A DNA stretch of 64,000 bases, from the NCBI GenBank assembly GCA_022822665.1, contig JAJEAR010000055.1:1-64000 (forward strand), given 5' to 3'. This document shows positions 46,041 through 54,090 of the stretch, one piece after another; the first letter of the stretch is position 1, and every line of letters begins with the position of its first letter. This DNA is from Alphaproteobacteria bacterium (lineage in GTDB: Bacteria; Pseudomonadota; Alphaproteobacteria; Thalassobaculales; Thalassobaculaceae). A model generated the notes under the pieces. That model was given only the letters and a program-made list of their open reading frames with translations, was not told the DNA's origin and searched no databases. The position numbers and the translations under genes were made by a program.

Positions 46041-47176
46041 CAGAACGCCCTCTCGCGGGGATCGCCAATGTCCTGGATGTCGCTGTACGCGAGTGCCCGG
46101 TCGGGCCATGGCGCGGCGCGCGCGGTCTCGTAGGCTTCGCTCATCTCGGTTGCCGCCGCGTCGCGGTGGCCGAGCAGCACCTCCTCTTCGACGCCGGCCT
46201 CGCGCAGCTGCGCGGCGCAACGTGCGATCGGATCGTTCTTCCACGCCTCGCGGACCTCGTCCTCGCTGCGATAGCGCGCCGGATCGGTCGAGGTGTGTCC
46301 GTGCAGCCGGTAGGTGTGGCACAGGATGAAACGGGGTCCGTTGCCCGAGCGGATGGAGGCGACCGCCGCCCGTGCCGTCTCGTCGACCGCCACCACATCG
46401 TTGCCGTCGACCTCGTCCGCCGGAATGCCGAGTGCGCGGATCCGCTCGGCGGCGCCGGGGCCCGCCGTCATCGCAGTGCTGCGGGTGGTCGAGGCGAAGC
46501 CGTTGCTCTCGCACACGAAGAGTGCAGGCAGGCCGAACACCGCTGCCCAGTTGGCTCCCTCGAGAAACGGACCCCGGTTGATCGCGCCATCGCCGAAGAT
46601 GGTACACGCGATCCCGTCCGCGCGCCTGAGCCTGATGGCGTGGGCCGCACCGGCGGCGATGTTGATGTTGGCCGCCACCACGCCGTTGGCCCCGAGCATG
46701 CCGACACCCACGTCGGCGATGTGCATCGATCCGCCCTTGCCCTGGCAGATGCCGCCGTCACGTCCCAGCAGTTCCTTCATCATCGCGACCGCGTCGGCGC
46801 CCTTGGCCAGGGTGTGTCCGTGTCCGCGGTGGGTCGAGAGAAGGTAGTCGGAAGGCCGCAGGGCCCGGCAGATGCCGGACGCGATGGCCTCCTGTCCGAT
46901 CGAGAGGTGGATGGCGCCGAGCACGAGTCCGTCCGTGGCGGCCCGCGCGGCCGATTCCTCGAAGGCACGGATCCGGTGCATCATCCTGTGGTGCTCGAGA
47001 TACCGGGCGACATCGAGGTTCGAGACGTGTGAAGCCGGCACGCCGGGCTCCCGAAACCATTGGTCAACGACGCCGGGAGTGTATGGAGCGGGGATGCCGC
47101 GTGCAAGCGCCCGCCCCCCTTGTTCGCAGTGACTTCCCACGCTGATTCCGGCCGACGTGTACCCGAAATCCGCCAT
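46040..47176 (-). CDS. Thiamine-dependent dehydrogenase E1 component, alpha subunit
   Basis: A 378-residue E1 alpha subunit. The thiamine diphosphate motif runs from FGDGAINRGPFLEGANWA to the asparagine in VCESN (about 220-250), with STHRGHGHTLAKGAD and GGSMHIADVGVGMLGANGVV before it and the phosphorylation-loop-like TYRLHGHTSTDPARYR after it. The conserved part begins near LEHHRMMHRIRAFEE. ATG 47176 adds a 60-residue lead of uncertain reality. A 6-4-6 palindrome lies 33 bases upstream. Substrate class (pyruvate or acetoin) cannot be settled here. Confidence 0.9.
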   Translation of the reverse strand: MADFGYTSAGISVGSHCEQGGRALARGIPAPYTPGVVDQWFREPGVPASHVSNLDVARYLEHHRMMHRIRAFEESAARAATDGLVLGAIHLSIGQEAIASGICRALRPSDYLLSTHRGHGHTLAKGADAVAMMKELLGRDGGICQGKGGSMHIADVGVGMLGANGVVAANINIAAGAAHAIRLRRADGIACTIFGDGAINRGPFLEGANWAAVFGLPALFVCESNGFASTTRSTAMTAGPGAAERIRALGIPADEVDGNDVVAVDETARAAVASIRSGNGPRFILCHTYRLHGHTSTDPARYRSEDEVREAWKNDPIARCAAQLREAGVEEEVLLGHRDAAATEMSEAYETARAAPWPDRALAYSDIQDIGDPRERAF

Positions 47177-47208
47177 TGACGCGTTCCGAACGCCCGTTCG
47201 CGCACGGG

Positions 47209-47224
47209 TACTGTACCGACAGTA
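47209..47224 (-). promoter_or_regulatory. Palindrome upstream of the E1 genes
   Basis: TACTGTACCGACAGTA is a perfect 6-4-6 inverted repeat 33 bases before the E1 alpha start. It could be a regulator site. I see no encoded regulator nearby. The remaining gap up to 47527 holds nothing else recognisable. Confidence 0.35.
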
Positions 47225-47527
47225 TTTCTGACGATGCCCCCTCCCGGCTCGACGTGAGGGGATCCTGTCCCGGCTGGTGGTGCAGGAAGCTGACGTCCGT
47301 CGCAGTATCCAGCAGGTAGGGCCGGGGGACCGGACCGAGACCGGCACGGGCATCTGTCGCAATCTGGCCCCGGAACTGCTCGACAGCAACAGGGTCGGTC
47401 AGGCTTGCGCGACGATCGCCGGAATTCGACGCGCTCCGCCCCATCCTCGCCGCCGGTGCCGTTCGATGACAAATCGTTCGGGTCCTGATGCGGCCGGTCG
47501 TCAGCACTCCAATGGTGACGGAGGTGT

Positions 47528-48580
47528 TTACGGATCGGGGATGCTGGTCGGGCTCTCCCGGTCCCGGGGTGCCGGGCCGTCCACGACCCGCCGCATCCGG
47601 TCCCGGAACAACGCGATCGCGTCGACCAGTGCCGACCGATCGGCGAGTGCTGCCTCACCTGCGGCCTGCGCCGGGCCGCCTTCGTCTGACTTCGTCCTTA
47701 CTTGTGCACAAATCCGGTCGGACCATGCAGTTCCCTGGTGGGCGGCCATCCGGGCCAGTTCGGCCTGCTGTCCGGCCATGTCATCGTCCCCCGTCTCGAT
47801 TTCCGAGGCCCATAGATCGAGTGTCCCGAGCAGTCGCCGGACGGCGGCTTTCACATCCGATACGTCGGGAGGCCGGAACCGGTACATCTCCACATGATGC
47901 CGGCGGCTGGTGCCGTTCAGAGCTGCAATTCGTTCTGCCAATTCCGTTTCGTCGGGCCGCTGTGCACCGAATTCGGCGGCCAGATCGGCGACGTCATGGC
48001 TTCGGTCGGCAGGCAGGCCCCGGCGTTCGATCACCGCCTTGACCAGAAGCTCGGCCGCACCGGCGGTCGCCTGCACCAGACTGCTGCAGTGCGCGGCACT
48101 GTCCATCCAGGTTGCACTGTTCGCCACGTTTTCTATCGGCGTGATGGCCGCATCAATCTTCGCCACCGCCAGCCGCATCCTGTATGTCCAGTCTTCCGGA
48201 TCCACGGTTGCCTCCGTCCCCATCTGCCGCGGATCGGGCCTGCGCCAGTCACCGGCGAGGACAGTCCCGTCCCGGCATATGGCGTATGGCAGAGTGCCGA
48301 GAACGCAGGCGCGGCGTTCGAGATCATCCTCTGACAGCGCCCAGGCATCGACGCGCGCCAGGGCATGAGGAAACCCCTGTCGCGGGAACACGGACGTCGC
48401 CAGGTCCGGGTGGCGCGGTTCGTCGCCCTTGAGCACGATGGCGACGTCCCAGTCACTGTCGAGGCCCTGCGTGCCGCGCGCCCGGCTGCCGAACAGCACC
48501 GCCGCTCTGGCCTGTGGCCACTGGTTCAGGGCCTCCCGGCACGCGGCGACCAGTTCCCGTTCGGTGATGACAACCGTCAT
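47528..48580 (-). CDS. MNT-type nucleotidyltransferase with helical C-terminal domain
   Basis: A 350-residue protein. Its N-terminus is a minimal nucleotidyltransferase with AAVLFGSRARG and DSDWDVAIVL (the GS and DxD motifs, about 26-50). The part from about 150 on is helical (NSATWMDSAAHCSSLVQATA, LLVKAVIERRGLPADRSHDV) and resembles a HEPN-like substrate domain, though I do not see a clear R-x4-6-H motif. If so, it is a one-chain version of the MNT-HEPN toxin-antitoxin pair. ATG 48580 has GAGG upstream, and an extended -10 (TGCTATACT, complement of 48615-48623) lies just before. It stands alone among accessory remnants. Confidence 0.75.
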   Translation of the reverse strand: MTVVITERELVAACREALNQWPQARAAVLFGSRARGTQGLDSDWDVAIVLKGDEPRHPDLATSVFPRQGFPHALARVDAWALSEDDLERRACVLGTLPYAICRDGTVLAGDWRRPDPRQMGTEATVDPEDWTYRMRLAVAKIDAAITPIENVANSATWMDSAAHCSSLVQATAGAAELLVKAVIERRGLPADRSHDVADLAAEFGAQRPDETELAERIAALNGTSRRHHVEMYRFRPPDVSDVKAAVRRLLGTLDLWASEIETGDDDMAGQQAELARMAAHQGTAWSDRICAQVRTKSDEGGPAQAAGEAALADRSALVDAIALFRDRMRRVVDGPAPRDRESPTSIPDP

Positions 48581-48896
48581 GGGGCGCCTCGCGGCTGGAA
48601 CCACTGTATGCAGCCAGTATAGCACGGATAGGGCAGTGTGCCGCGGCCCCCGGCTGCGGCACGCGAGTACGGTCCTCGCGGTCAAACGTGATCACCCCAG
48701 TGCGGCCCGGCGGTGGCGGCCGGCGGGTGGAGGTGACAGCCCGTCACGTACGACACGCCAGGGACCGTCGCCAAGCACCTTTCGGGGCACGCGGCAGCCG
48801 ACACCGCGGACGTTGAAGATCCTGGAGGGACTGGCCGCGTTGTCACCGAATTGTTTGACGACGACGCGGACCAGCTTTCAGCTGCGAAGCGGCAGG
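48581..48896. other. Gap between nucleotidyltransferase and GAF remnant
   Basis: No gene is supportable. The left end holds the putative promoter of the nucleotidyltransferase gene (reading leftward). The rest shows no motif or repeat that I can recognise. Confidence 0.4.
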
Positions 48897-49425
48897 TCAG
48901 TACCTTGAGCGGGCCCTTGGCCGGGCGGCCCGGCGCGTGAAGTGTCTCCAGGACGCGCCTTGCCTCGCGCTGAGCATCGCGACCCTGCCGGTCGTGACCT
49001 CGAACACCACGACGCCGACCAGCGAGGTTTCGACCAGTACCTTGAGGTCGGTTCGAGCGCGCCGCGCATCGCGGCAGGCGCGCGTGGTGGCAATCGCCGA
49101 TGCGGCCTGGGCGCCGAACGGCACCAGGATCTCCTCATCGGCGTCGGTGAAGGCCCTGCTGTTCTCCTTGGCGACCAGGCGGAAATGGCCGACATGGGCA
49201 CCTTGGTGGCGCATCGGCGCGCCCTGGAAGGCGCCGCTCGGCAACCGGTCGGGCGATAACACGGGCGTTCGCACATGATTCGGAAACTTCAGCAATGCGC
49301 AGCGGACCGTCGAGGTTACGGAAGTGCCGGAAAAGCCGCGGTCCGTCCGCCCATTCCTCTGTCGCCCGATGTGGTCCTCCGCGAAGCCCGAGGTCACGGT
49401 TGGAGCGAGAGAGCCCTTATCAGGG
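48897..49425 (-). pseudogene. Decayed GAF-domain histidine kinase fragment
   Basis: The frame contains a recognisable GAF sensor segment: QGAPMRHQGAHVGHFRLVAK, FTDADEEILVPFGAQAASAI, then RARTDLKVLVETSLVGVVVF, the usual bridge to a PAS domain. A weaker match, TVTSGFAEDH, lies upstream. The start and all downstream kinase sequence are missing and the N-terminal part is scrambled, so this is a remnant of a sensor kinase. Limits are approximate. Confidence 0.65.
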
Positions 49426-49448
49426 TCCGCATCCCGGGAATTGAAATG

Positions 49449-49468
49449 CTGTAGCCTGTTGGCTACAG
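49449..49468 (+). promoter_or_regulatory. Palindromic operator of the HigBA-type locus
   Basis: CTGTAGCCTGTTGGCTACAG is a perfect 8-4-8 inverted repeat ending seven bases before the toxin start codon. HigA-type antitoxins bind such repeats in the promoter of their operon, so this is the likely surviving operator. Confidence 0.7.
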
Positions 49469-49475
49469 GCGGTGT

Positions 49476-49532
49476 ATGATCGAACTTCGCAGGACCGAAA
49501 CCTACACCAAGTGGCTGGACAGCCTGACCTGA
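49476..49532 (+). pseudogene. HigB-type toxin, truncated after 18 codons
   Basis: The start of a RelE/HigB-superfamily addiction-module toxin is clear: MIELRRTETYTKWLDSLT, then TGA. Intact relatives continue for about 100 residues. The reading is broken exactly where TnpB-like sequence begins, so an insertion or recombination replaced the rest. The matching antitoxin gene is still present downstream. Confidence 0.75.
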
Positions 49533-49650
49533 ATGCAGCGGCGAATATTCTGGCCTCGGGGACTGGGGCTGCTGCGCGGGGAGGCGGCGGGGGTGCCCGT
49601 CCATCGCCGGGACATCGAGACAGCGTTGCGCCTGGCACGAGGTTTGTAGG
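49517..49650 (+). mobile_element. Scar with TnpB C-terminal coding remnant (IS200/IS605 type)
   Basis: In one frame this stretch reads DLNAAANILASGTGAAARGG and then ARPSPGHRDSV. This matches the end of IS200/IS605-family TnpB proteins (D-x-NAA-x-NIL-x-x-GTG). No other part of TnpB and no TnpA is present. Because it sits inside the HigB-type toxin frame, it marks a former insertion that was mostly deleted. Limits are approximate. Confidence 0.7.
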
Positions 49651-49658
49651 TGAAGACC

Positions 49659-49994
49659 ATGACCAAGACCGTGACTTCGCGCTATGACGTTGCCGAGCAC
49701 CTTCGCACGCCGGAGGAGATGGCTGCCTATCTGGAAGCTTCGATCGAGGAGGCTGACGGCGACACGGCATTCATTGCCAAGGCGCTGGGCGACATCGCGC
49801 GCGCCAAGGGAATGTCACGGGTCGCACGCGATACCGGACTGTCGCGAGAAAGTCTGTACAAGGCCTTGTCGGGAGAGCGCAATCCGACCTGGGACACGGT
49901 TCTGCGGGTTGTCGGTGCTCTGGGGCTGAAGCTACGCGTGGAAGCGGTGCTCGATTCGGACGCGGATGCACAAGACGCATCGGTACGTCGTTGA
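49659..49994 (+). CDS. HigA-type addiction module antidote protein
   Basis: This 111-residue helix-turn-helix antitoxin begins [20 protein letters not shown] and has the DNA-binding part [19 protein letters not shown] (about 50-68) followed by [21 protein letters not shown] 49659 has AGGTGA upstream; GTG 49650 is an alternative. It is the intact partner of the broken toxin. In this family toxin precedes antitoxin, as here. It may persist as a free repressor. Confidence 0.88.
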   Translation: MTKTVTSRYDVAEHLRTPEEMAAYLEASIEEADGDTAFIAKALGDIARAKGMSRVARDTGLSRESLYKALSGERNPTWDTVLRVVGALGLKLRVEAVLDSDADAQDASVRR

Positions 49995-50527
49995 GAGCGT
50001 GGTCCGGTTTGGACGTCACCGGCAGCAGGAAGACTTCTGGTGCCGCCAGGCGGCCACTGAACGAAGGCCGGAGCAAGAACTCCGGTAACGCGCCAGGAAT
50101 CGCTCCGCGAATGGCTACATGTCGGGGCGTGTGCGTGCTTCGGTTCGGAGTCGGGCCCGTCCCCCGGATCCTTGTTGAGGGTGTGGTCCCTGCACACGGG
50201 GCCGGTGGCGGGACTGTTCTCCAAGGACTCGCGCAGGGTGGGAACGACGGCGGGGTCGTTGCTGTCGGCGACCCGGTCGATGGTCATCCAGGCGATACGC
50301 CGTGCTTCCGACCGAACCTTGGCATGATGTCGGGCCTGGCTGCGGCATCCCTACCGGGACCGCGCATTTGGGCCGCGATCGCCGCGGTCCGGTGCCGGAA
50401 CGGCGCCGGGCAGGTCTCGGATGCAATCCGTTGCGTAGGGCACGCCGGGAGACGTTGCCATCCGCCTTCGGTGGGCAGGTCCTGTCGGGGTATGGTCGGG
50501 TGGTCGTCCGCAGGGCAGGGGGAGGTC
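49995..50527. other. Intergenic region before mutM
   Basis: No gene is supportable. The mutM frame stays open back to 49991 but lacks protein-like character before the MPELPEVE start. A minus-strand frame is also open over part of it, with no recognisable motif. GGGGGAGG just before 50528 is the mutM ribosome site. Confidence 0.45.
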
Positions 50528-51355
50528 ATGCCGGAACTTCCGGAAGTGGAAACGGTTCGCCTCGGCCTGGTCCCGGTACTGGAGGGCCGGAGGCTGGTGC
50601 GGGTCGAGCAGTTCCGCGCCGACCTGCGCTGGCCGATACCGCGCGGGTTCTGCCAACGGCTCGAGGGACGGCGGGTGACCGGGCTGCGGCGCCGCGCCAA
50701 GTACCTGATCTGGGACTTCGACGACGGTACGGTGCTGCTCATGCATCTCGGCATGTCGGGGCGCCTGGTCATCTCGGACCACAGACCGGAACTGGAGGCT
50801 CACGATCACCTCGTCTTCACCACCGGGGACGGGTGCGTGATCCGGTTCCACGATGCGCGCCGATTCGGCATGGTCGACCTCGCTCGCTCCGAGACCCTGG
50901 AGACGCATCGCCTTCTGGCCAGTCTCGGTCCGGAACCGCTCGGCAACGGGTTCAGCGCTCCGGTGCTGCACCGGCAGTTGGCCGGGCGGCGCACGCCGGT
51001 CAAGTCGGCGCTGCTCGACCAGAAGGTGGTGGCAGGTCTCGGCAACATCTACGTCTGCGAGGCGCTGCACATGGCCGGGCTGTCACCGTTTCGCCCTGCC
51101 GCCAGCCTCGGGTCCGGCGACGTCGAGCGGCTGGTCGGCGCTGTGCGCGAGGTGCTGGAGGCGGCAATCCGGGCAGGGGGCTCGAGCCTGCGCGACCATG
51201 TCGCGCCGGATGGTGAACTGGGGTACTTCCAGCACAGCTTCCGGGTCTACGGGCGCGAGGGCGAACCGTGTCCGGGCTGCGCGTGCGACGGCGTGGTCGA
51301 ACGCGCGGTGCAGTCCGGCCGGTCAAGCTTCCACTGTCCGCGATGCCAGGTCTGA
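50528..51355 (+). CDS. mutM: Formamidopyrimidine-DNA glycosylase
   Basis: This 275-residue Fpg removes 8-oxoguanine and other oxidised purines from DNA. The catalytic proline and glutamate follow Met in [11 protein letters not shown]. Other conserved parts are [32 protein letters not shown] (helix-two-turn-helix) and the C-terminal zinc finger [10 protein letters not shown]...CPRCQV with four cysteines. The strong ribosome site fixes ATG 50528. In alphaproteobacteria mutM usually neighbours ubiE and the enoyl-CoA hydratase, rpsT and dnaA genes. Confidence 0.96.
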   Translation: MPELPEVETVRLGLVPVLEGRRLVRVEQFRADLRWPIPRGFCQRLEGRRVTGLRRRAKYLIWDFDDGTVLLMHLGMSGRLVISDHRPELEAHDHLVFTTGDGCVIRFHDARRFGMVDLARSETLETHRLLASLGPEPLGNGFSAPVLHRQLAGRRTPVKSALLDQKVVAGLGNIYVCEALHMAGLSPFRPAASLGSGDVERLVGAVREVLEAAIRAGGSSLRDHVAPDGELGYFQHSFRVYGREGEPCPGCACDGVVERAVQSGRSSFHCPRCQV

Positions 51356-51434
51356 GGCGGGTCGCACGCGGCCTGGTCTTCTTCTATAGTCGCGCCGCGC
51401 GGGCGAGCGCGGGGCAGGCTGCGGAGATCGGGAC

Positions 51435-52211
51435 ATGGCATTCGAGAACATCATCGTGGAACGCGACGACGCGGTGGGCATCATCACCCTGAACCGGCCC
51501 GCGGCGCTCAACGCGCTCTCGAGCCCGCTCATGGGGGAGCTGATGCAGGCGCTGAGCGAACTCGAGGACGACGATGGCATCGGCTGCCTGGTGCTGACCG
51601 GAAACGAGCGGGCCTTCGCCGCCGGTGCCGACATCAAGGAGATGCAGACCAGGTCCTACATGGACGTCTATCTCGAGGACTTCGTCACCGCGACCTGGGA
51701 GCACATCGCGAAGATCCGCAAGCCCATCATCGCGGCAGTGTCCGGCTATGCCCTGGGCGGCGGCTGCGAGCTCGCAATGATGTGCGACTTCGTGATCGCG
51801 GCAACGAACGCGCGGTTCGGCCAGCCGGAAATCACCATCGGCACCATACCCGGGGCCGGCGGGACCCAGCGCCTGCCGCGGTTCATCGGCAAGGCCAAGG
51901 CGATGGATATGTGCCTCACCGGCCGGATGATGGATGTCGAGGAGGCCGAGCGGGTCGGGCTGGTCAGCCGCATCGTTCCGGACGACGAACTGCGTGACAC
52001 CGCGATCGCGGTCGCGCGCCAGATCGCCGGGCTCTCGCGACCCTCGGTGATGATGGCCAAGGAATCGGTGAACCGGGCGTTCGAGACCACGCTTGCCGAA
52101 GGCGTGCGGTTCGAGCGCCGGCTGTTTCACTCGACCTTCGCCACCGAGGACCAGAAGGAGGGAATGGCGGCATTCGCCGAGAAGCGCCGCCCGGCGTTCA
52201 GGAACCGGTGA
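51435..52211 (+). CDS. Enoyl-CoA hydratase
   Basis: This 258-residue crotonase-family enzyme hydrates 2-enoyl-CoA in beta-oxidation. The oxyanion hole is in [11 protein letters not shown] (about 58-68) and [15 protein letters not shown] (about 102). The catalytic glutamates lie in the latter motif and in [20 protein letters not shown] (about 130-149). It sits between mutM and rpsT, its conserved location in alphaproteobacteria. Confidence 0.95.
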   Translation: MAFENIIVERDDAVGIITLNRPAALNALSSPLMGELMQALSELEDDDGIGCLVLTGNERAFAAGADIKEMQTRSYMDVYLEDFVTATWEHIAKIRKPIIAAVSGYALGGGCELAMMCDFVIAATNARFGQPEITIGTIPGAGGTQRLPRFIGKAKAMDMCLTGRMMDVEEAERVGLVSRIVPDDELRDTAIAVARQIAGLSRPSVMMAKESVNRAFETTLAEGVRFERRLFHSTFATEDQKEGMAAFAEKRRPAFRNR

Positions 52212-52224
52212 GGGCGAAATCGCA

Positions 52225-52254
52225 TTGACGCCGGACCGGCGGCTGATCTATACA
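52225..52254 (+). promoter_or_regulatory. Predicted promoter of rpsT
   Basis: TTGACG (52225-52230) and TATACA (52249-52254) with an 18-base spacer lie in the short gap before rpsT, about 40 bases upstream of the start codon. Confidence 0.55.
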
Positions 52255-52292
52255 GCGGGCCTTCCGAACTTGGCGTGACGGTTCCGACTGAG

Positions 52293-52559
52293 ATGGCGCA
52301 TCACAAGTCTGCACAGAAGCGTATCCGGCGCAACGAGACCCGGAGACGCATCAACCATTCGCGGATCTCCAGGGTCAGGACCTTCGTCAGGAAGGTCGAG
52401 GCCGCGATCATGTCGGGCAACAGGGACGCGGCCCGGGAGGCCCTGCAGCTGGCGCAGCCGGAAATCCACCGGGGTGTGACCCGCGGCGTGATGCACCGCA
52501 ATACGGCGGCGCGCAGGATCTCCAAGCTCGCCCGGCGCATCAACGCGATGCCGGTCTGA
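52293..52559 (+). CDS. rpsT: 30S ribosomal protein S20
   Basis: This 88-residue basic protein binds 16S rRNA early in 30S assembly. It begins MAHHKSAQKRIRRNETRR and ends RNTAARRISKLARRINAM, both diagnostic. ATG 52293 gives the conserved N-terminus; the earlier in-frame GTG would add six residues. In most alphaproteobacteria dnaA follows; here a zapA gene pair does. Confidence 0.97.
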   Translation: MAHHKSAQKRIRRNETRRRINHSRISRVRTFVRKVEAAIMSGNRDAAREALQLAQPEIHRGVTRGVMHRNTAARRISKLARRINAMPV

Positions 52560-52719
52560 ACCGGCACTTTCCCCGCGACATTTCGACACTGTGCGGGCCG
52601 CGCGTGAACCATCCGCGGGGCACCGGCCCCCGGCGCGGATGATCTCGTTGACGCTGCGCGCGTGTCCTGTCTACTCTTTCGCCTGTTGCGAGTGTGCCGA
52701 CGAACGTGAGGTCAGGCCT

Positions 52720-52941
52720 GTGACCAGGTTGGACAACGCTATCGTGCGCCTTTATGCGGCGGTAAAGCGGATCGAGGAGGGCGGCGGCCTCGAGGGGTAC
52801 CATGCCGCCCGCGAGGCCAGCCTGGAAGCCGAACTGTCCGAGGTGCGCGAACGCTACGCGCAGCTGGAAATGACGACCGACCGCATCGGTACCCGGCTCG
52901 ATCAGACGATCGACCGGCTCAAGCTGATCCTGGATGCCTGA
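52720..52941 (+). CDS. Small coiled-coil protein upstream of zapA (DUF4164-like)
   Basis: This 73-residue helical protein has heptad character: LDNAIVRLYAAVKRIEEGGG and then EAELSEVRERYAQLEMTTDR. Small coiled-coil proteins of this type stand directly before zapA in alphaproteobacteria and are presumed to act in cell division. GTG 52720 is chosen for the GTGAGG ribosome site and conserved start VTRLDNAI. It ends three bases before zapA. Confidence 0.8.
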   Translation: MTRLDNAIVRLYAAVKRIEEGGGLEGYHAAREASLEAELSEVRERYAQLEMTTDRIGTRLDQTIDRLKLILDA

Positions 52942-52944
52942 CCG

Positions 52945-53256
52945 GTGGCGCAGGTCGAGGTCCAGGTCAATGGTCAGCCCTACCTGGTGGCATGCGAGGA
53001 TGGTCAGGAAGCCCGTCTGGCGGAACTCGCCCAGGTGATCGATGCGGAAGTGCGCGACCTCGTGCGCCAGGTCGGACAGGTCGGGCAGGCCCGGTTGCTG
53101 CTCATGACCTGTCTGCAGGCGATGGACGAGCTGATCCGGCTGCGCGACGAAATGGACGCACGACGCACTGGTTCGACCGAAGATGCGATGGCCGACCAGC
53201 TCGAGCAGATGGCGCAACGGCTGGAAGCCATTGCGGGATCGGGCAATCAGACCTAA
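52945..53256 (+). CDS. zapA: Cell division protein ZapA
   Basis: A 103-residue ZapA-family protein that bundles FtsZ filaments at the division site. The N-terminal globular part (VEVQVNGQPYLVACEDGQEA) is followed by a long helix (ARLLLMTCLQAMDELIRLRD). GTG start. The next element is a 6S RNA candidate and then 5-FTHF cyclo-ligase, the standard zapA-ssrS-ygfA arrangement. Confidence 0.93.
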   Translation: MAQVEVQVNGQPYLVACEDGQEARLAELAQVIDAEVRDLVRQVGQVGQARLLLMTCLQAMDELIRLRDEMDARRTGSTEDAMADQLEQMAQRLEAIAGSGNQT

Positions 53257-53264
53257 ATAGGGCG

Positions 53265-53420
53265 ACGAAACGGTCGCTGCGCGGTACGACCGGTCGGTTT
53301 GTCCCTGGGGCTATAGACAGACCCTCGGGAACTGCCTCTGCCGGGGCCGTGGCCCCGGTACTGCGGTGCCCACCTGCACAAGCAGGCCACAGAGGATAGT
53401 CGTGACCGACGGCCGATGCG
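53265..53420 (+). ncRNA. ssrS: 6S RNA candidate
   Basis: The region between zapA and the 5-FTHF cyclo-ligase gene is where 6S RNA is encoded in most proteobacteria. It contains GTCGGT (53293-53298) able to pair with ACCGAC (53405-53410) as a closing stem, and the CCCTGGGGC and CCTCGGGAAC stretches expected around the central bubble that mimics an open promoter. 6S RNA binds sigma-70 RNA polymerase. I have not computed a fold; ends are approximate. Confidence 0.65.
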
Positions 53421-53457
53421 GCACCGTTTCCCGCTTGATGTTCCCCAGGAGATGCGT

Positions 53458-54090
53458 GTGCATCCAGCACCCGACCGGGCCGAGACAGCGGGGCTGGCCG
53501 ATGCGAAGCGTGCCCTGCGCCGGTCCGCCGCACGGGTGCGCGACAGGCTGCACCGGGAGGTCGCCGACGCCGGGGAGCTGATCGTCGCGCGGTTCCTTGC
53601 CCGCTGGTCACCTGCGCCCGGTACCGCGGTCTCCGCCTTCTGGCCGTTTCGCTCCGAACCAGACACCCGGCCGCTGATGCATGCGCTGGTTGCGGGCGGG
53701 GCCACGGTCCTGCTCCCGGTGGTGGCCGGAAGGGGCCGGCCGCTCGAATTCAGGGCCTGGCTGCCCGGAGACGTGCTGGAGACCGACGGATTCGGGGTGC
53801 GGGTTCCCGGTCCCGATGCCCTGGCCGGTATCCCGGACTGGCTGCTGGTCCCGTTGCTGGCGTGGGACGCGGATTGCTATCGCCTCGGATACGGAGGCGG
53901 CTTCTATGACGTCACGCTCGCGAGCCTGCGTGCTGCCCGCCACGTGCGGGCCATCGGGATCGCCTACGATGGCCAGAGGGTTGAGCGGGTCCCGCGCGGA
54001 CCCCTGGACGAGCAGCTCGACGCCATCGTGACCGAACGCCGCATCATCACCCAGGGAGAACCGGCAGATGCGAGTCCTGTTTCTCGGTGA
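53458..54090 (+). CDS. ygfA: 5-formyltetrahydrofolate cyclo-ligase
   Basis: This enzyme of about 210 residues converts 5-formyl-THF to 5,10-methenyl-THF with ATP. Motifs: AKRALRRSAARVRDRL at the start, VSAFWPFRSEPDTRPLM, and the phosphate loop RLGYGGGFYDVTLASL near 150. GTG 53458 has AGGAG six bases upstream; ATG 53452 touches that ribosome site and is less likely. It overlaps the next gene by 23 bases. Confidence 0.9.
   Translation: MHPAPDRAETAGLADAKRALRRSAARVRDRLHREVADAGELIVARFLARWSPAPGTAVSAFWPFRSEPDTRPLMHALVAGGATVLLPVVAGRGRPLEFRAWLPGDVLETDGFGVRVPGPDALAGIPDWLLVPLLAWDADCYRLGYGGGFYDVTLASLRAARHVRAIGIAYDGQRVERVPRGPLDEQLDAIVTERRIITQGEPADASPVSR

Noticed and set aside
49991-50527. 180-residue N-terminal extension of MutM
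   Set aside because: The catalytic residues must directly follow the initiator Met (MPELPE), and a strong ribosome site precedes ATG 50528.
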